From Mariprofundaceae bacterium (lineage in GTDB: Bacteria > Pseudomonadota > Zetaproteobacteria > Mariprofundales > Mariprofundaceae), in contig JAUZQU010000109.1 in NCBI GenBank assembly GCA_030950835.1, positions 1 through 6,751 of the forward strand: DNA of 6,751 nt, given 5' to 3'. Below, in pieces: positions 1 to 6,751 of the stretch; the stretch's first letter is position 1; the number at the start of each line of letters is the position of its first letter. The notes below the pieces were generated by a model. The model had not been told where the DNA came from. It did no database searches and saw nothing but the letters and a program-made list of their open reading frames with translations. The position numbers were made by a program, and so were the translations under genes.

Positions 1-2532
1 ATTTGGGCGAAAGAACAGGCTATTCCTGTTGGGCCAGGGCGTGGTTCTGGGGCAGGTTCTTTGGTGGCTTATGTTTTGGAGATTACAGACCTAGACCCGA
101 TTAAATATGGTTTATTATTTGAGCGATTCCTTAACCCTGAACGTGTATCCATGCCTGATTTTGATATTGACTTTTGCCGCGATAGGCGTGTGGAAGTCAT
201 TGATTATGTGACCCAAAAATATGGCGAAGATAAGGTTGCACAAATCATTACCTATGGTGCGATGAAAGCCAAAGCGGTGATTCGTGATGTGGGGCGTGTA
301 TTGGGTATGGAATTGAGTCAAATCAATACCATTGCCAAGCTGATTTCGGCGGATTTGGGTATCACGTTGCAAAAAGCTGTAGAACAAGAGCCGCGTTTGG
401 CGAAAATGTGTGAAGATGATCATGAAGTGCAAGCCTTGTTTGATCTGGCTTTGCGCTTGGAAGGCATGAACCGTAATATTGGTAAACATGCAGCGGGGGT
501 GATTATTGGTCGCCTGCCTTTGGTTGAAACTACGCCTTTAAATCGTGATCCCAAAGGTGGAGATGAGGCACATAAAAGTAAAGTTGTGCAGTGGGACATG
601 GGTAGTGCTGAAAAAACGGGATTGATTAAATTCGATTTCTTGGGTTTGAAAACATTAACCGTGGTGGACTTGGCATGCCGCTTGATTCGTGAGAAAGCCA
701 AAAGTGAAGCGGACAAAAACTTTGAAATTTCGACTATCCCTATGGATGATAAAGCCAGCTTTGAGTTGATGCAAAGGGGGCAAACGGCGGCGGTATTTCA
801 GGTGGAGTCTTCGGGTATGCGCGAGCTGTTGACCAAGCTTAAACCCGACTGTTTTGAAGATGTGATTGCTTTGGTCGCCCTGTATCGCCCTGGCCCTTTG
901 GAGTCGGGCATGGTGGATACCTATGTGGAATGTAAACATGGTCGTCAAGAGATTCAATATGCTTTACCCGAGTTAAAACCTATCCTAGAAGAGACCAATG
1001 GGGTGATTCTTTATCAAGAGCAAGTGATGAAGATTGCCCAAGTGCTTGCTGGTTACACGCTTGGTCAAGCCGATATGTTGCGTAGGGCTATGGGTAAGAA
1101 GAAACCTGAAGAGATGCAGAAGCAACGTGAAATTTTCATGGCAGGTGCGGAAAAAAGTGGGCATGCAGCTGGCAAAGCAGAGCAAATCTTTGATTTGATG
1201 GAGAAATTTGCGGGTTATGGCTTTAATAAGTCACATTCGGCGGCGTATGGTTTGATTTGTTATCAAACGGCCTTCTTAAAAGCCCATTATCCGCAGGCTT
1301 TTATGTCAGCGACATTATCGTGTGATATGGGTACAGATGATAAAGTGGCAACGTTGGTGAGTGATTGTCGCTCTATGGGTTTGCAAATTTTAGCGCCTGA
1401 CATCAATGCTTCGGATTGGTATTTTGTGCCAGAGGGTGAGTCGGGCATTCGTTTTGGTTTGGGGGCAATTAAAGGGGTTGGCGAGGCGGCTGTGCAAGCC
1501 ATAGTTACAGAGCGCAAAGCGCATGATGTGTTCACATCGTTTGAAGATTTGGTTGTACGCATCCCGAAAGGTGTGTTGAACAAACGTATGGGTGAGGCGA
1601 TGTTAAAAGCAGGCGCAATGTCTGGGCTTGTGCCCCATATGCATGCGGGTTTAAAAGGTTTACATGCCGCCTTAGAGACAGCAAACCAGCGGCGAAAACA
1701 GAAAAATAATCAGCAATCTTCTTTGTTTTCTGAGGAAGTGATTCAGGCGAATGAGCCGAACTTGTTTCCAGCACAACGCAAATGGACACAAGGCGAAACC
1801 TTGCAAGCAGAACGAGAAGTGTTTGGTTTCTTTTTAACAGGACATCCGCTTGAGGAACATTTGGCGAATATTCAAGGTTTGGGTAATTGTAATATCGCAG
1901 CTTTAAGCGAGAAAGAACATGAGGCAGAGGTGATTGTCCCTGTGTTTGTCTCATCCATTCGGGAATATCGCACAAAAAGTGGCAACAGTATGGCTTTTGT
2001 ACAAATTGATGATTTAACGGGCAGCTGTGAGTTGATTGTCTTTGCGAAAACATATGAAAAGTATCGTGAAGCTTTGCAAGCAGACCAGCCGATTTTGTTG
2101 GCAGCAAAAGTGGATACCAGCAAGGATAAACCCAGCTTATTGGCAGAGAACATCTGCCTTCTGGAAGATATTTTGCCACAATTGGTATCATGTATTCATA
2201 TCAGCAGCAGCAGTTATTTATGGGACAAAGATTTGTTGCTAGGTTTGCAAGGTTTGTGTGTGCAGCAGTCGGCTTTGGATGCCCAAGCGGTGATACAAAG
2301 TGAAGAAGAAGCCCTTGTTTCACCACCAGCCATCCCCTTACACTTTGCGCTTAAGCTTCCTGATGGCAGTATTGCCGATTTGCAGTCCATATCAAGCAAG
2401 CTTTTGTGGCAGAAAAAAAGCCAAGAGTGGTTGAAGGTACACCTTGATGCATCATCGGTGATGCTTGAATGCAAGCCTTGGCAGGTGAATTTTGGTGGGC
2501 AACGCAGGCAATATCAGTCAGGACAGGGGTAA
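1..2532 (+). CDS. dnaE: DNA polymerase III alpha subunit (5' end outside window)
   Basis: Replicative C-family DNA polymerase, the catalytic subunit of the Pol III core. The reading frame is open from base 1 (IWAKEQAIPVGPGRGSGAGS...), so the Met at 61 is internal; 843 residues are visible. By alignment of the catalytic motif with E. coli DnaE (remembered), about 345 N-terminal residues, including the PHP domain, lie upstream. Residues count from base 1. Palm: GPGRGSGAGS near the start, PDFDIDFC with catalytic Asp55 and Asp57, and KFDFLGL with the third Asp, 212. The fingers include GFNKSHSAAYG (from residue 407). A helix-hairpin-helix region begins around 486 (GLGAIKGVG). QSSLF at 572-576 (bases 1714-1728) fits the internal beta-clamp-binding pentapeptide. 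An OB fold spans about 643-720, followed by a less conserved C-terminal region, where tau binds in E. coli. All three catalytic Asp are present and no frameshift is seen. accA follows after 2 bases. Identification is very secure. Confidence 0.98.
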   Translation: MWAKEQAIPVGPGRGSGAGSLVAYVLEITDLDPIKYGLLFERFLNPERVSMPDFDIDFCRDRRVEVIDYVTQKYGEDKVAQIITYGAMKAKAVIRDVGRVLGMELSQINTIAKLISADLGITLQKAVEQEPRLAKMCEDDHEVQALFDLALRLEGMNRNIGKHAAGVIIGRLPLVETTPLNRDPKGGDEAHKSKVVQWDMGSAEKTGLIKFDFLGLKTLTVVDLACRLIREKAKSEADKNFEISTIPMDDKASFELMQRGQTAAVFQVESSGMRELLTKLKPDCFEDVIALVALYRPGPLESGMVDTYVECKHGRQEIQYALPELKPILEETNGVILYQEQVMKIAQVLAGYTLGQADMLRRAMGKKKPEEMQKQREIFMAGAEKSGHAAGKAEQIFDLMEKFAGYGFNKSHSAAYGLICYQTAFLKAHYPQAFMSATLSCDMGTDDKVATLVSDCRSMGLQILAPDINASDWYFVPEGESGIRFGLGAIKGVGEAAVQAIVTERKAHDVFTSFEDLVVRIPKGVLNKRMGEAMLKAGAMSGLVPHMHAGLKGLHAALETANQRRKQKNNQQSSLFSEEVIQANEPNLFPAQRKWTQGETLQAEREVFGFFLTGHPLEEHLANIQGLGNCNIAALSEKEHEAEVIVPVFVSSIREYRTKSGNSMAFVQIDDLTGSCELIVFAKTYEKYREALQADQPILLAAKVDTSKDKPSLLAENICLLEDILPQLVSCIHISSSSYLWDKDLLLGLQGLCVQQSALDAQAVIQSEEEALVSPPAIPLHFALKLPDGSIADLQSISSKLLWQKKSQEWLKVHLDASSVMLECKPWQVNFGGQRRQYQSGQG
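2525..2529 (+). promoter_or_regulatory. Shine-Dalgarno of accA, inside the dnaE 3' end
   Basis: AGGGG lies 5 bases before the ATG at 2535 and overlaps the last codons of dnaE. It settles the accA start: the same frame is open further upstream from an ATG at 2469, but that extension only reads dnaE sequence out of frame and does not resemble the AccA N terminus, whereas MGIYLEFERPIAEM does. Confidence 0.75.
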
Positions 2533-2534
2533 AC

Positions 2535-3491
2535 ATGGGAATTTATTTAGAGTTTGAACGTCCTATTGCGGAAATGACATCTAAAATTGAGGAGTTATCA
2601 CGCATGGGTGACGATGCTAAGGTGAACATTGCCGAAGAAGTGGAGCGTTTGAATGCAAAACGTGATAAGTTGATTGAGAAAATCTATAAGGGTGCCAGTC
2701 GTAATGAAATCGCGCAGCTTTCACGTCATCCTGAGCGTCCGAATTTATTAGACTATATTCCATTGATTTTTGATGATTTCCAAGAATTACATGGTGACCG
2801 TGCTTTTGCTGATGATGCGGCGATTGTGGGCGGCGTTGCTCGTTTTCGTGAACATTCGGTGATGATTGTCGGGCAGCAAAAAGGTAAAACGACCAAAGAG
2901 AAATTGCATCGTAATTTTGGCATGGCAAAACCTGAAGGTTATCGTAAGGCTTTGCGTTTATTCCGTTTGGCAGAGCGTTTTGAGATGCCCGTATTGACCT
3001 TTATCGACACGGCAGGTGCTTGGCCAGGTATTGATGCTGAAGAACGTGGTCAATCTGAAGCGATTGCGCGTAATCTGATGGAGCTTGCTGTGCTTAAAGT
3101 TCCCGTGATTGCGACGGTGATTGGTGAAGGTGGCTCAGGCGGTGCTTTGGCGATTGGTGTAGGTGATAGGCTGTTGATGCAGAAGTTTTCGACGTATGCG
3201 GTGATTTCTCCAGAGGGTTGTGCAGCGATTTTGTGGCGCGACCGTAAGTTTGCACCTGAAGCAGCCGAAGCGCTTAAACCTACTGCGGTGGACATGGAAA
3301 ACCTTGGATTGGTAGATGAAATTGTCAATGAACCACAGGAAGGGGCGCATCGCGATGTGCAAGCTGCAGCGGATATGTTGGGTGATGCTTTGTATCAACA
3401 GTTAACGACATTGTTGAAAGTGCCGCAAGCTACTTTGCTGCAACAACGTGAGAAAAAGTTGCGTAATTTGGGTGTGTTCGACGTTTCGTGA
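2535..3491 (+). CDS. accA: Acetyl-CoA carboxylase carboxyltransferase subunit alpha
   Basis: Alpha half of the carboxyltransferase. With AccD it transfers the carboxyl group from carboxybiotin on AccB to acetyl-CoA, giving malonyl-CoA for fatty acid synthesis in the cytoplasm. The protein has 318 residues, against 319 in E. coli, and is complete. The N-terminal LEFERPIAEM matches the family start. Then come LSRHPERPNLLDY (62-74), GDRAFADD (87-94), GQQKGKTTKEK (113-123), NFGMAKPEGYRKALRL (127-142), IDTAGAWPG (157-165), AEERGQSEAIARNL (168-181), the glycine-rich oxyanion segment GEGGSGGALA (197-206) and ISPEGCA (224-230). One deviation is IDTAGAWPG where the usual form is IDTPGAYPG. The gene follows dnaE by 2 bases, an order also found in E. 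coli and other proteobacteria, and its TGA stop shares its A with the ATG of the next gene. accD is not in this window. Confidence 0.98.
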   Translation: MGIYLEFERPIAEMTSKIEELSRMGDDAKVNIAEEVERLNAKRDKLIEKIYKGASRNEIAQLSRHPERPNLLDYIPLIFDDFQELHGDRAFADDAAIVGGVARFREHSVMIVGQQKGKTTKEKLHRNFGMAKPEGYRKALRLFRLAERFEMPVLTFIDTAGAWPGIDAEERGQSEAIARNLMELAVLKVPVIATVIGEGGSGGALAIGVGDRLLMQKFSTYAVISPEGCAAILWRDRKFAPEAAEALKPTAVDMENLGLVDEIVNEPQEGAHRDVQAAADMLGDALYQQLTTLLKVPQATLLQQREKKLRNLGVFDVS

Positions 3492-4498
3492 TGTGCTTAG
3501 GGCGTGTATGCGCCTGTGTGTTACTACTGAGTTCGTGCCAATGGCAAGAGCCGTGGCATGATGTTCAAGAAACACGATTTTTATTGGGTACATTGGTCAG
3601 TTTTACAGTATACAGCAATGATGAAGAGAAGGCTTTAGCTGCCATTCAACAAGCCAGCGCTATCATGCAAAGTGTGGAACAAAGCTTTACCAGCTTTACT
3701 GATGTGGACAACAGTGTGCAGCGTTTTAACCATGCTTTGGCTGGGGAAGTAATCACTTTAACAGCTGATGTGGACGGGCTTTTACGCCAGTCTTTGCAGA
3801 TTCAACAACAGTCTTTAGGTGCCTTTGACCCTGTTTTGGGTGCATTGAATCAAGCGTGGGCTTTTTCAGAGGCAAAAAATCAACAAAAACCCTTATCTGC
3901 AGACTTGATTGAACAAGCTTTAAACGTCAGCGGAGTGTTGCAGCTTCAAGCAGTGTCTGGAATGAAATGGACAAAAAATAAAAATCAAACCCAGCTTGAT
4001 TTTGGCGCTATTGCCAAAGGTTTTGCGATTGACCAAGGTATCCAGAGTTTACAAACATCAGGCATCGAACATGCGATCATCAATGCAGGTGGTGACTTGC
4101 GTATTTTGGGCAACCATGGCGATAAAGCATGGAAAGTAGCGGTGCGTCATCCGCGTTTAAAACAACCTCTAGGTTGGTTTGATATTGAAGATGATAGCAG
4201 TGTAGTGACCTCGGGTGATTATGAGCGTTTCTTTGTGTATGAAAGCAAACGTTATCACCATATTCTTAATCCAAAAACAGGACAACCAGCGGATAAAAAC
4301 ATGAGTGTGACTGTGCTTACAGCTTCTGCCACGCTTGCTGATGCTTGGAGTACGGCGTTGTTTGTTTTGGACGTGGAAACGGGCTTGAAAATGGTGGAAA
4401 ACATGCCTGATTTGGAGGCATTGTGGGTGGATAAACACCAAGTATTACACCTTAGCTCAGGCATGAAAAAGATGTTTTTTCCAAGCAAAGCTCATTGA
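3491..4498 (+). CDS. apbE: ApbE-family FAD:protein FMN transferase, lipoprotein
   Basis: A Mg-dependent enzyme of this family splits FAD and links FMN covalently to a Ser/Thr of exported or membrane flavoproteins such as NqrB/C or RnfD/G. The protein has 335 residues. The N terminus MCLGRVCACVLLLSSC is a short lipoprotein signal with lipobox L13-S14-S15-C16. Gln17 after the Cys suggests the outer membrane under the E. coli +2 rule, facing the periplasm. Family motifs in order: RFLLGTLV (29-36), LDFGAIAKGFAID (169-181), NAGGDLR (198-204), TSGDYERFF (240-248), HILNPKTG (257-264) and DAWST (284-288), whose Asp and Thr are the expected metal ligands. The start is the ATG in TGATG overlapping the accA stop; a GTG one codon earlier (3488) is possible. 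I see no convincing Shine-Dalgarno, so coupling to accA translation is likely. No flavoprotein acceptor is encoded here, so the target is unknown. The family call is secure. Confidence 0.93.
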   Translation: MCLGRVCACVLLLSSCQWQEPWHDVQETRFLLGTLVSFTVYSNDEEKALAAIQQASAIMQSVEQSFTSFTDVDNSVQRFNHALAGEVITLTADVDGLLRQSLQIQQQSLGAFDPVLGALNQAWAFSEAKNQQKPLSADLIEQALNVSGVLQLQAVSGMKWTKNKNQTQLDFGAIAKGFAIDQGIQSLQTSGIEHAIINAGGDLRILGNHGDKAWKVAVRHPRLKQPLGWFDIEDDSSVVTSGDYERFFVYESKRYHHILNPKTGQPADKNMSVTVLTASATLADAWSTALFVLDVETGLKMVENMPDLEALWVDKHQVLHLSSGMKKMFFPSKAH

Positions 4499-4502
4499 AA
4501 AC

Positions 4503-4531
4503 TTGCAGCCTGTTGTTTTTTAAACGATAAT
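4503..4531 (+). promoter_or_regulatory. Possible sigma-70-type promoter for the double cNMP-fold gene
   Basis: The 40-base gap after apbE contains TTGCAG (4503-4508, 3 of 6 matches to the -35 consensus), a 17-base spacer, and GATAAT (4526-4531, 5 of 6 matches to the -10 consensus). Transcription would begin about 7 bases past the -10, at 4538-4539, which is the start codon itself. This fits the absence of any Shine-Dalgarno before the ATG. The -35 is weak and AT-rich gaps give chance matches, so the call is tentative; the gene may also be read through from apbE. Confidence 0.35.
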
Positions 4532-4538
4532 TGCGTTA

Positions 4539-5468
4539 ATGAGTCAGGATGAGTCTGTAAACTACGATGATTTTCAAGGAAGCACATTCCCAGATTTGAG
4601 TGTGCTTTATCCAGATGAGTTTTATTTTATGCACTCTTGTGCAAAATATATTACTTTTGATGCCAATGAACCTGTGATTGTTGAAGGTCAAACGGGCGAA
4701 TATCTGTACCTTGTGAAATCAGGACAATTACGCGTCAACAAACGTCATGGTGGTAACATCTATGAGGTGGGTTCGGTGAACCCTGGTGATATTTTTGGCG
4801 AGGCATCAGTTTTATACAACAGCACTGCAGGTGCAGAAGTGCGTGCGATTGATGGTTGTGAATTGTATGCTATCCCTGCGGATAAAGTGCGCGAACTTTT
4901 TGAAAGTAATGAACGTTTCTTGCGTGCAGCAACGCAAATGGCCGAGCGCAGAGCCGCGGCAAGTTCGTTGGCAGTGAACCCTATTTTTACCACCTTACCC
5001 TTGGCAGTGCGTGAAGTGGCGTTATACAACGCTAAGTTTGTCAACATCAAAGAAGGCGATGTGTTGATTCGTGAAGGTGATTCGGATGTGCGTTTCATGT
5101 TCATTATGTTGGCTGGCGAAGCGCAGGTTTCGATGCGTCACCCGACCAATCCAAGTAAACGTATCATTTTTGCCAACTTGGTATCTGGTGATGAAGCGGG
5201 TGAGATTGCCGTGATTACGGAACGTCCACATGGTGCAACGGTGACTGCCACAGCGCCTGTGCGTTTGTTGGTTATCAGCAATGATGCCATTTTAGCTTGG
5301 AGCGATAGACATTCTGATTTTGCCTATGCTTTATATGGACAAGTTCACCGCAAACTCAAAACCAATCGTCAGGTTTTGCGTACGATTATTGATGATAGAG
5401 ATGCGCGATCATTAACCACCAACAGCATCCCGTCATTGGACGCTTTTAAAGAGAAACACGACCTTTAA
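4539..5468 (+). CDS. Tandem cyclic-nucleotide-binding-fold protein without HTH
   Basis: The protein has 309 residues and no signal peptide or membrane segment, so it is probably cytoplasmic. Two cNMP-binding (CAP_ED-type) beta-barrel folds are visible. Fold 1 covers about 28-125, with VIVEGQTGEYLYLVKSGQLRV and the cassette GDIFGEASVLYNSTAGAEVRA. Fold 2 covers about 162-265, with GDVLIREGDSDVRFMFIMLAGEAQV and GDEAGEIAVITERPHGATVTA. A linker with ERRAAASSLAVNPIF joins them, and a polar tail of about 40 residues ends the protein. No helix-turn-helix, kinase, GGDEF or channel domain is seen, so it is not a Crp/Fnr transcription factor. In both cassettes the Gly-Glu pair is present (G87-E88, G221-E222), but the usual phosphate-contacting Arg is Ala97 in fold 1 and His231 in fold 2. 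It may therefore bind no cyclic nucleotide, or another ligand. The layout resembles PKA regulatory subunits only in having tandem folds. The ATG at 4539 is the first in its frame after a stop at 4521 and has no clear Shine-Dalgarno. Function unknown. Confidence 0.88.
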   Translation: MSQDESVNYDDFQGSTFPDLSVLYPDEFYFMHSCAKYITFDANEPVIVEGQTGEYLYLVKSGQLRVNKRHGGNIYEVGSVNPGDIFGEASVLYNSTAGAEVRAIDGCELYAIPADKVRELFESNERFLRAATQMAERRAAASSLAVNPIFTTLPLAVREVALYNAKFVNIKEGDVLIREGDSDVRFMFIMLAGEAQVSMRHPTNPSKRIIFANLVSGDEAGEIAVITERPHGATVTATAPVRLLVISNDAILAWSDRHSDFAYALYGQVHRKLKTNRQVLRTIIDDRDARSLTTNSIPSLDAFKEKHDL

Positions 5469-5535
5469 GTTGCTGGGTGTTCCAAAACCACTTTTAAAAC
5501 CTTAGTTTTTCAGATGCATAGTTTTGCAAAACGAT
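5469..5535. other. Convergent gap between the cNMP-fold gene and uvrB
   Basis: A 67-base AT-rich spacer separates two stop codons facing each other. It contains a weak hairpin, AAAAC-CTTA-GTTTT, followed by one further T, and a perfect 12-base palindrome GTTTTGCAAAAC (5521-5532) 3 bases beyond the uvrB stop. Either could take part in ending transcription, but neither has a GC-rich stem, so I do not call a terminator. Confidence 0.5.
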
Positions 5536-6751
5536 TCAAACATCTTCATTGAGGCGTGTGATATCATCTCGGTATTGGGCAGCATCTTCAAAACGTAAAT
5601 CCGCAGCAGCTTCGGTCATCAAACGCTCCAATTCAGCGATGCGTACTTTCTTTTCATAACCCGTGAGCATTTCAGGCTCAGCAATTTCAGGAATATGGGC
5701 ATAATCCATATTATAAACACTGCCCAAGACATCACGAATTTCTTTTTGAATGGTTTGAGGCGTAATATGATGTTCTTGGTTGTATGCCAGTTGCCTTTCA
5801 CGTCTTCTTGTTGTCTCATCCATGGCTTGTTGCATGGATTTGGTGATTTTATCGGCATATAAAATGACTCTGCCCTCGGCATTACGCGCGGCTCTGCCTA
5901 TGGTTTGAATTAAAGAGCGCACAGAACGCAAAAACCCCTCTTTATCGGCATCAAAAATGCAGACTAAGCTGACTTCGGGCAAGTCCAAACCTTCACGCAA
6001 CAAGTTGATACCCACCAAAACATCAAAACAACCCAAACGTAGGTCGCGCAAGATTTCCATGCGTTCAATGGTATCAATATCGGAGTGTAAATAGCGTACC
6101 TTTAAACCAGCATCCGTTAAATATTCCGTTAAATCTTCAGACATACGTTTGGTTAAACATGTTGCCAAAACACGAAATCCTTGTTTAATCACCAGATTGG
6201 CTGCGCCAATAAAGTCATCGACTTGGTTAGAAGCAGGGCGCACTTCAATTTCAGGATCAAGTAGCCCTGTAGGGCGAATCACCTGCTCGACAAATAGCCC
6301 GTTTGTTTTTGCCAGCTCGTAAGGGCCTGGAGTGGCGGAAACATGTACGATTTGTTGGGCAACTGCTTCAAACTCATGAAACTGTAAGGGTCGGTTATCC
6401 AAAGCTGAAGGCAAGCGAAAACCAAAGTCCACCAAGGTCTGTTTTCGCGCTCTATCCCCTTTAAACATGCTGCCAATTTGGGGTACGGTGACATGGGATT
6501 CATCGAGAATCACCATTGCATTGTTGGGCAAATAATCCAGCAGGGTAGGCGGTGCTTCACCTGTAGCACGCCCTGACAAATGGCGTGAATAATTTTCCAT
6601 ACCTGTGCAATGCCCAATTTCTTGTATCATTTCTAGGTCAAACATGGTGCGTTGCTCAAGGCGCTGGGCTTCGACCAGCTTGTTATCAGCGTGCAGTTGG
6701 GCAAGGTGTTCTGCCAATTCATCTTTGATGCTAACCATGGCATTTAATAGG
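5536..6751 (-). CDS. uvrB: Excinuclease ABC subunit B, C-terminal part (5' end outside window)
   Basis: UvrB is the damage-verifying helicase-like subunit of nucleotide excision repair. It is loaded by UvrA, and it then recruits UvrC for incision. 404 residues are visible. The frame stays open to the right edge (LLNA before the Met at 6738), and that Met lies inside the family alignment (E. coli ...QAMEEIKEELAA...), so it is not the start. Roughly 260-270 N-terminal residues, with Walker A and the damage-binding beta-hairpin, are missing. Residues count from the Met at 6738. Helicase motif II is VILDESHVT (76-84), SATPGPYEL is at 134-142, LHSDIDTIERMEILRDLR at 217-234, motif V VGINLLREGLDLPEV at 242-256 and motif VI QTIGRAARN at 278-286. 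A UVR motif that binds UvrC fills the end (about 366-400). The gene ends in TGA at 5536-5538. It converges on the plus-strand operon and is likely transcribed independently. Intact as far as seen. Confidence 0.98.
   Translation of the reverse strand, partial: LLNAMVSIKDELAEHLAQLHADNKLVEAQRLEQRTMFDLEMIQEIGHCTGMENYSRHLSGRATGEAPPTLLDYLPNNAMVILDESHVTVPQIGSMFKGDRARKQTLVDFGFRLPSALDNRPLQFHEFEAVAQQIVHVSATPGPYELAKTNGLFVEQVIRPTGLLDPEIEVRPASNQVDDFIGAANLVIKQGFRVLATCLTKRMSEDLTEYLTDAGLKVRYLHSDIDTIERMEILRDLRLGCFDVLVGINLLREGLDLPEVSLVCIFDADKEGFLRSVRSLIQTIGRAARNAEGRVILYADKITKSMQQAMDETTRRRERQLAYNQEHHITPQTIQKEIRDVLGSVYNMDYAHIPEIAEPEMLTGYEKKVRIAELERLMTEAAADLRFEDAAQYRDDITRLNEDV

Noticed and set aside
1532..2191. 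219-codon open frame antisense to dnaE
   Set aside because: It lies wholly within a well-conserved dnaE region, resembles no family I know, and overlaps other antisense frames. It is a by-product of dnaE codon use.
2202..2213. Four CAG triplets in a row in dnaE
   Set aside because: Too short to be a meaningful repeat; it encodes part of a serine run in the variable C-terminal region.
2469..2534. Possible 22-residue N-terminal extension of AccA from an upstream ATG
   Set aside because: It reads the dnaE 3' end out of frame, has no family similarity, and the AGGGG site at 2525-2529 points to the ATG at 2535.
4498..4521. AAAAC...GTTTTTT after the apbE stop as a terminator
   Set aside because: The stem would be five mostly A-T pairs with a 12-base loop; the region is better explained as possible promoter sequence.
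4539..5468. Crp/Fnr-type transcription factor
   Set aside because: The C-terminal part is a second cNMP fold and a polar tail; no helix-turn-helix is visible.
6279..6503. Small minus-strand open frames within uvrB, also 5619-5882
   Set aside because: They lie in alternative frames of the conserved uvrB coding sequence and show no recognisable protein features.

Overview
The window looks like ordinary bacterial chromosome of moderate GC, densely packed and with no sign of mobile DNA. Four genes run on the plus strand: dnaE, accA, an apbE-family lipoprotein gene, and a protein with two cyclic-nucleotide-binding folds. One gene, uvrB, converges on them from the minus strand. The dnaE-accA adjacency and the protein sequences (a Pol III alpha with a QxxLF clamp motif, a separate AccA polypeptide, an OM-type lipoprotein) point to a Gram-negative member of the Pseudomonadota. 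The lineage cannot be fixed from this sequence. A less-studied class, for example a zetaproteobacterium-like or gammaproteobacterium-like organism, is only a guess.

Layout: 1-2532 is the 3' two thirds or so of dnaE, the replicative DNA polymerase, cut by the left edge. 2535-3491 is accA, starting 2 bases after the dnaE stop with its Shine-Dalgarno inside the dnaE end. 3491-4498 is an ApbE-type FAD:protein FMN transferase with a lipoprotein signal; its ATG shares a base with the accA stop (TGATG). These three look like one transcription unit with tight translational coupling. 4539-5468 encodes a 309-residue protein made of two tandem cNMP-binding folds with no DNA-binding domain. It sits behind a 40-base gap that holds a promoter-like sequence placed so that transcription would begin at or next to the ATG. 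5469-5535 is a short convergent gap. 5536-6751 (minus strand) is the C-terminal part of uvrB, cut by the right edge.

Replication (dnaE), membrane lipid precursor synthesis (accA) and nucleotide excision repair (uvrB) are housekeeping functions. The apbE-like gene would flavinylate exported proteins. The double cNMP-fold protein is the least explained item: both of its phosphate-binding cassettes lack the Arg that normally contacts the cyclic phosphate, so its ligand, if any, is open. I found no RNA gene, CRISPR array, IS element or long repeat.
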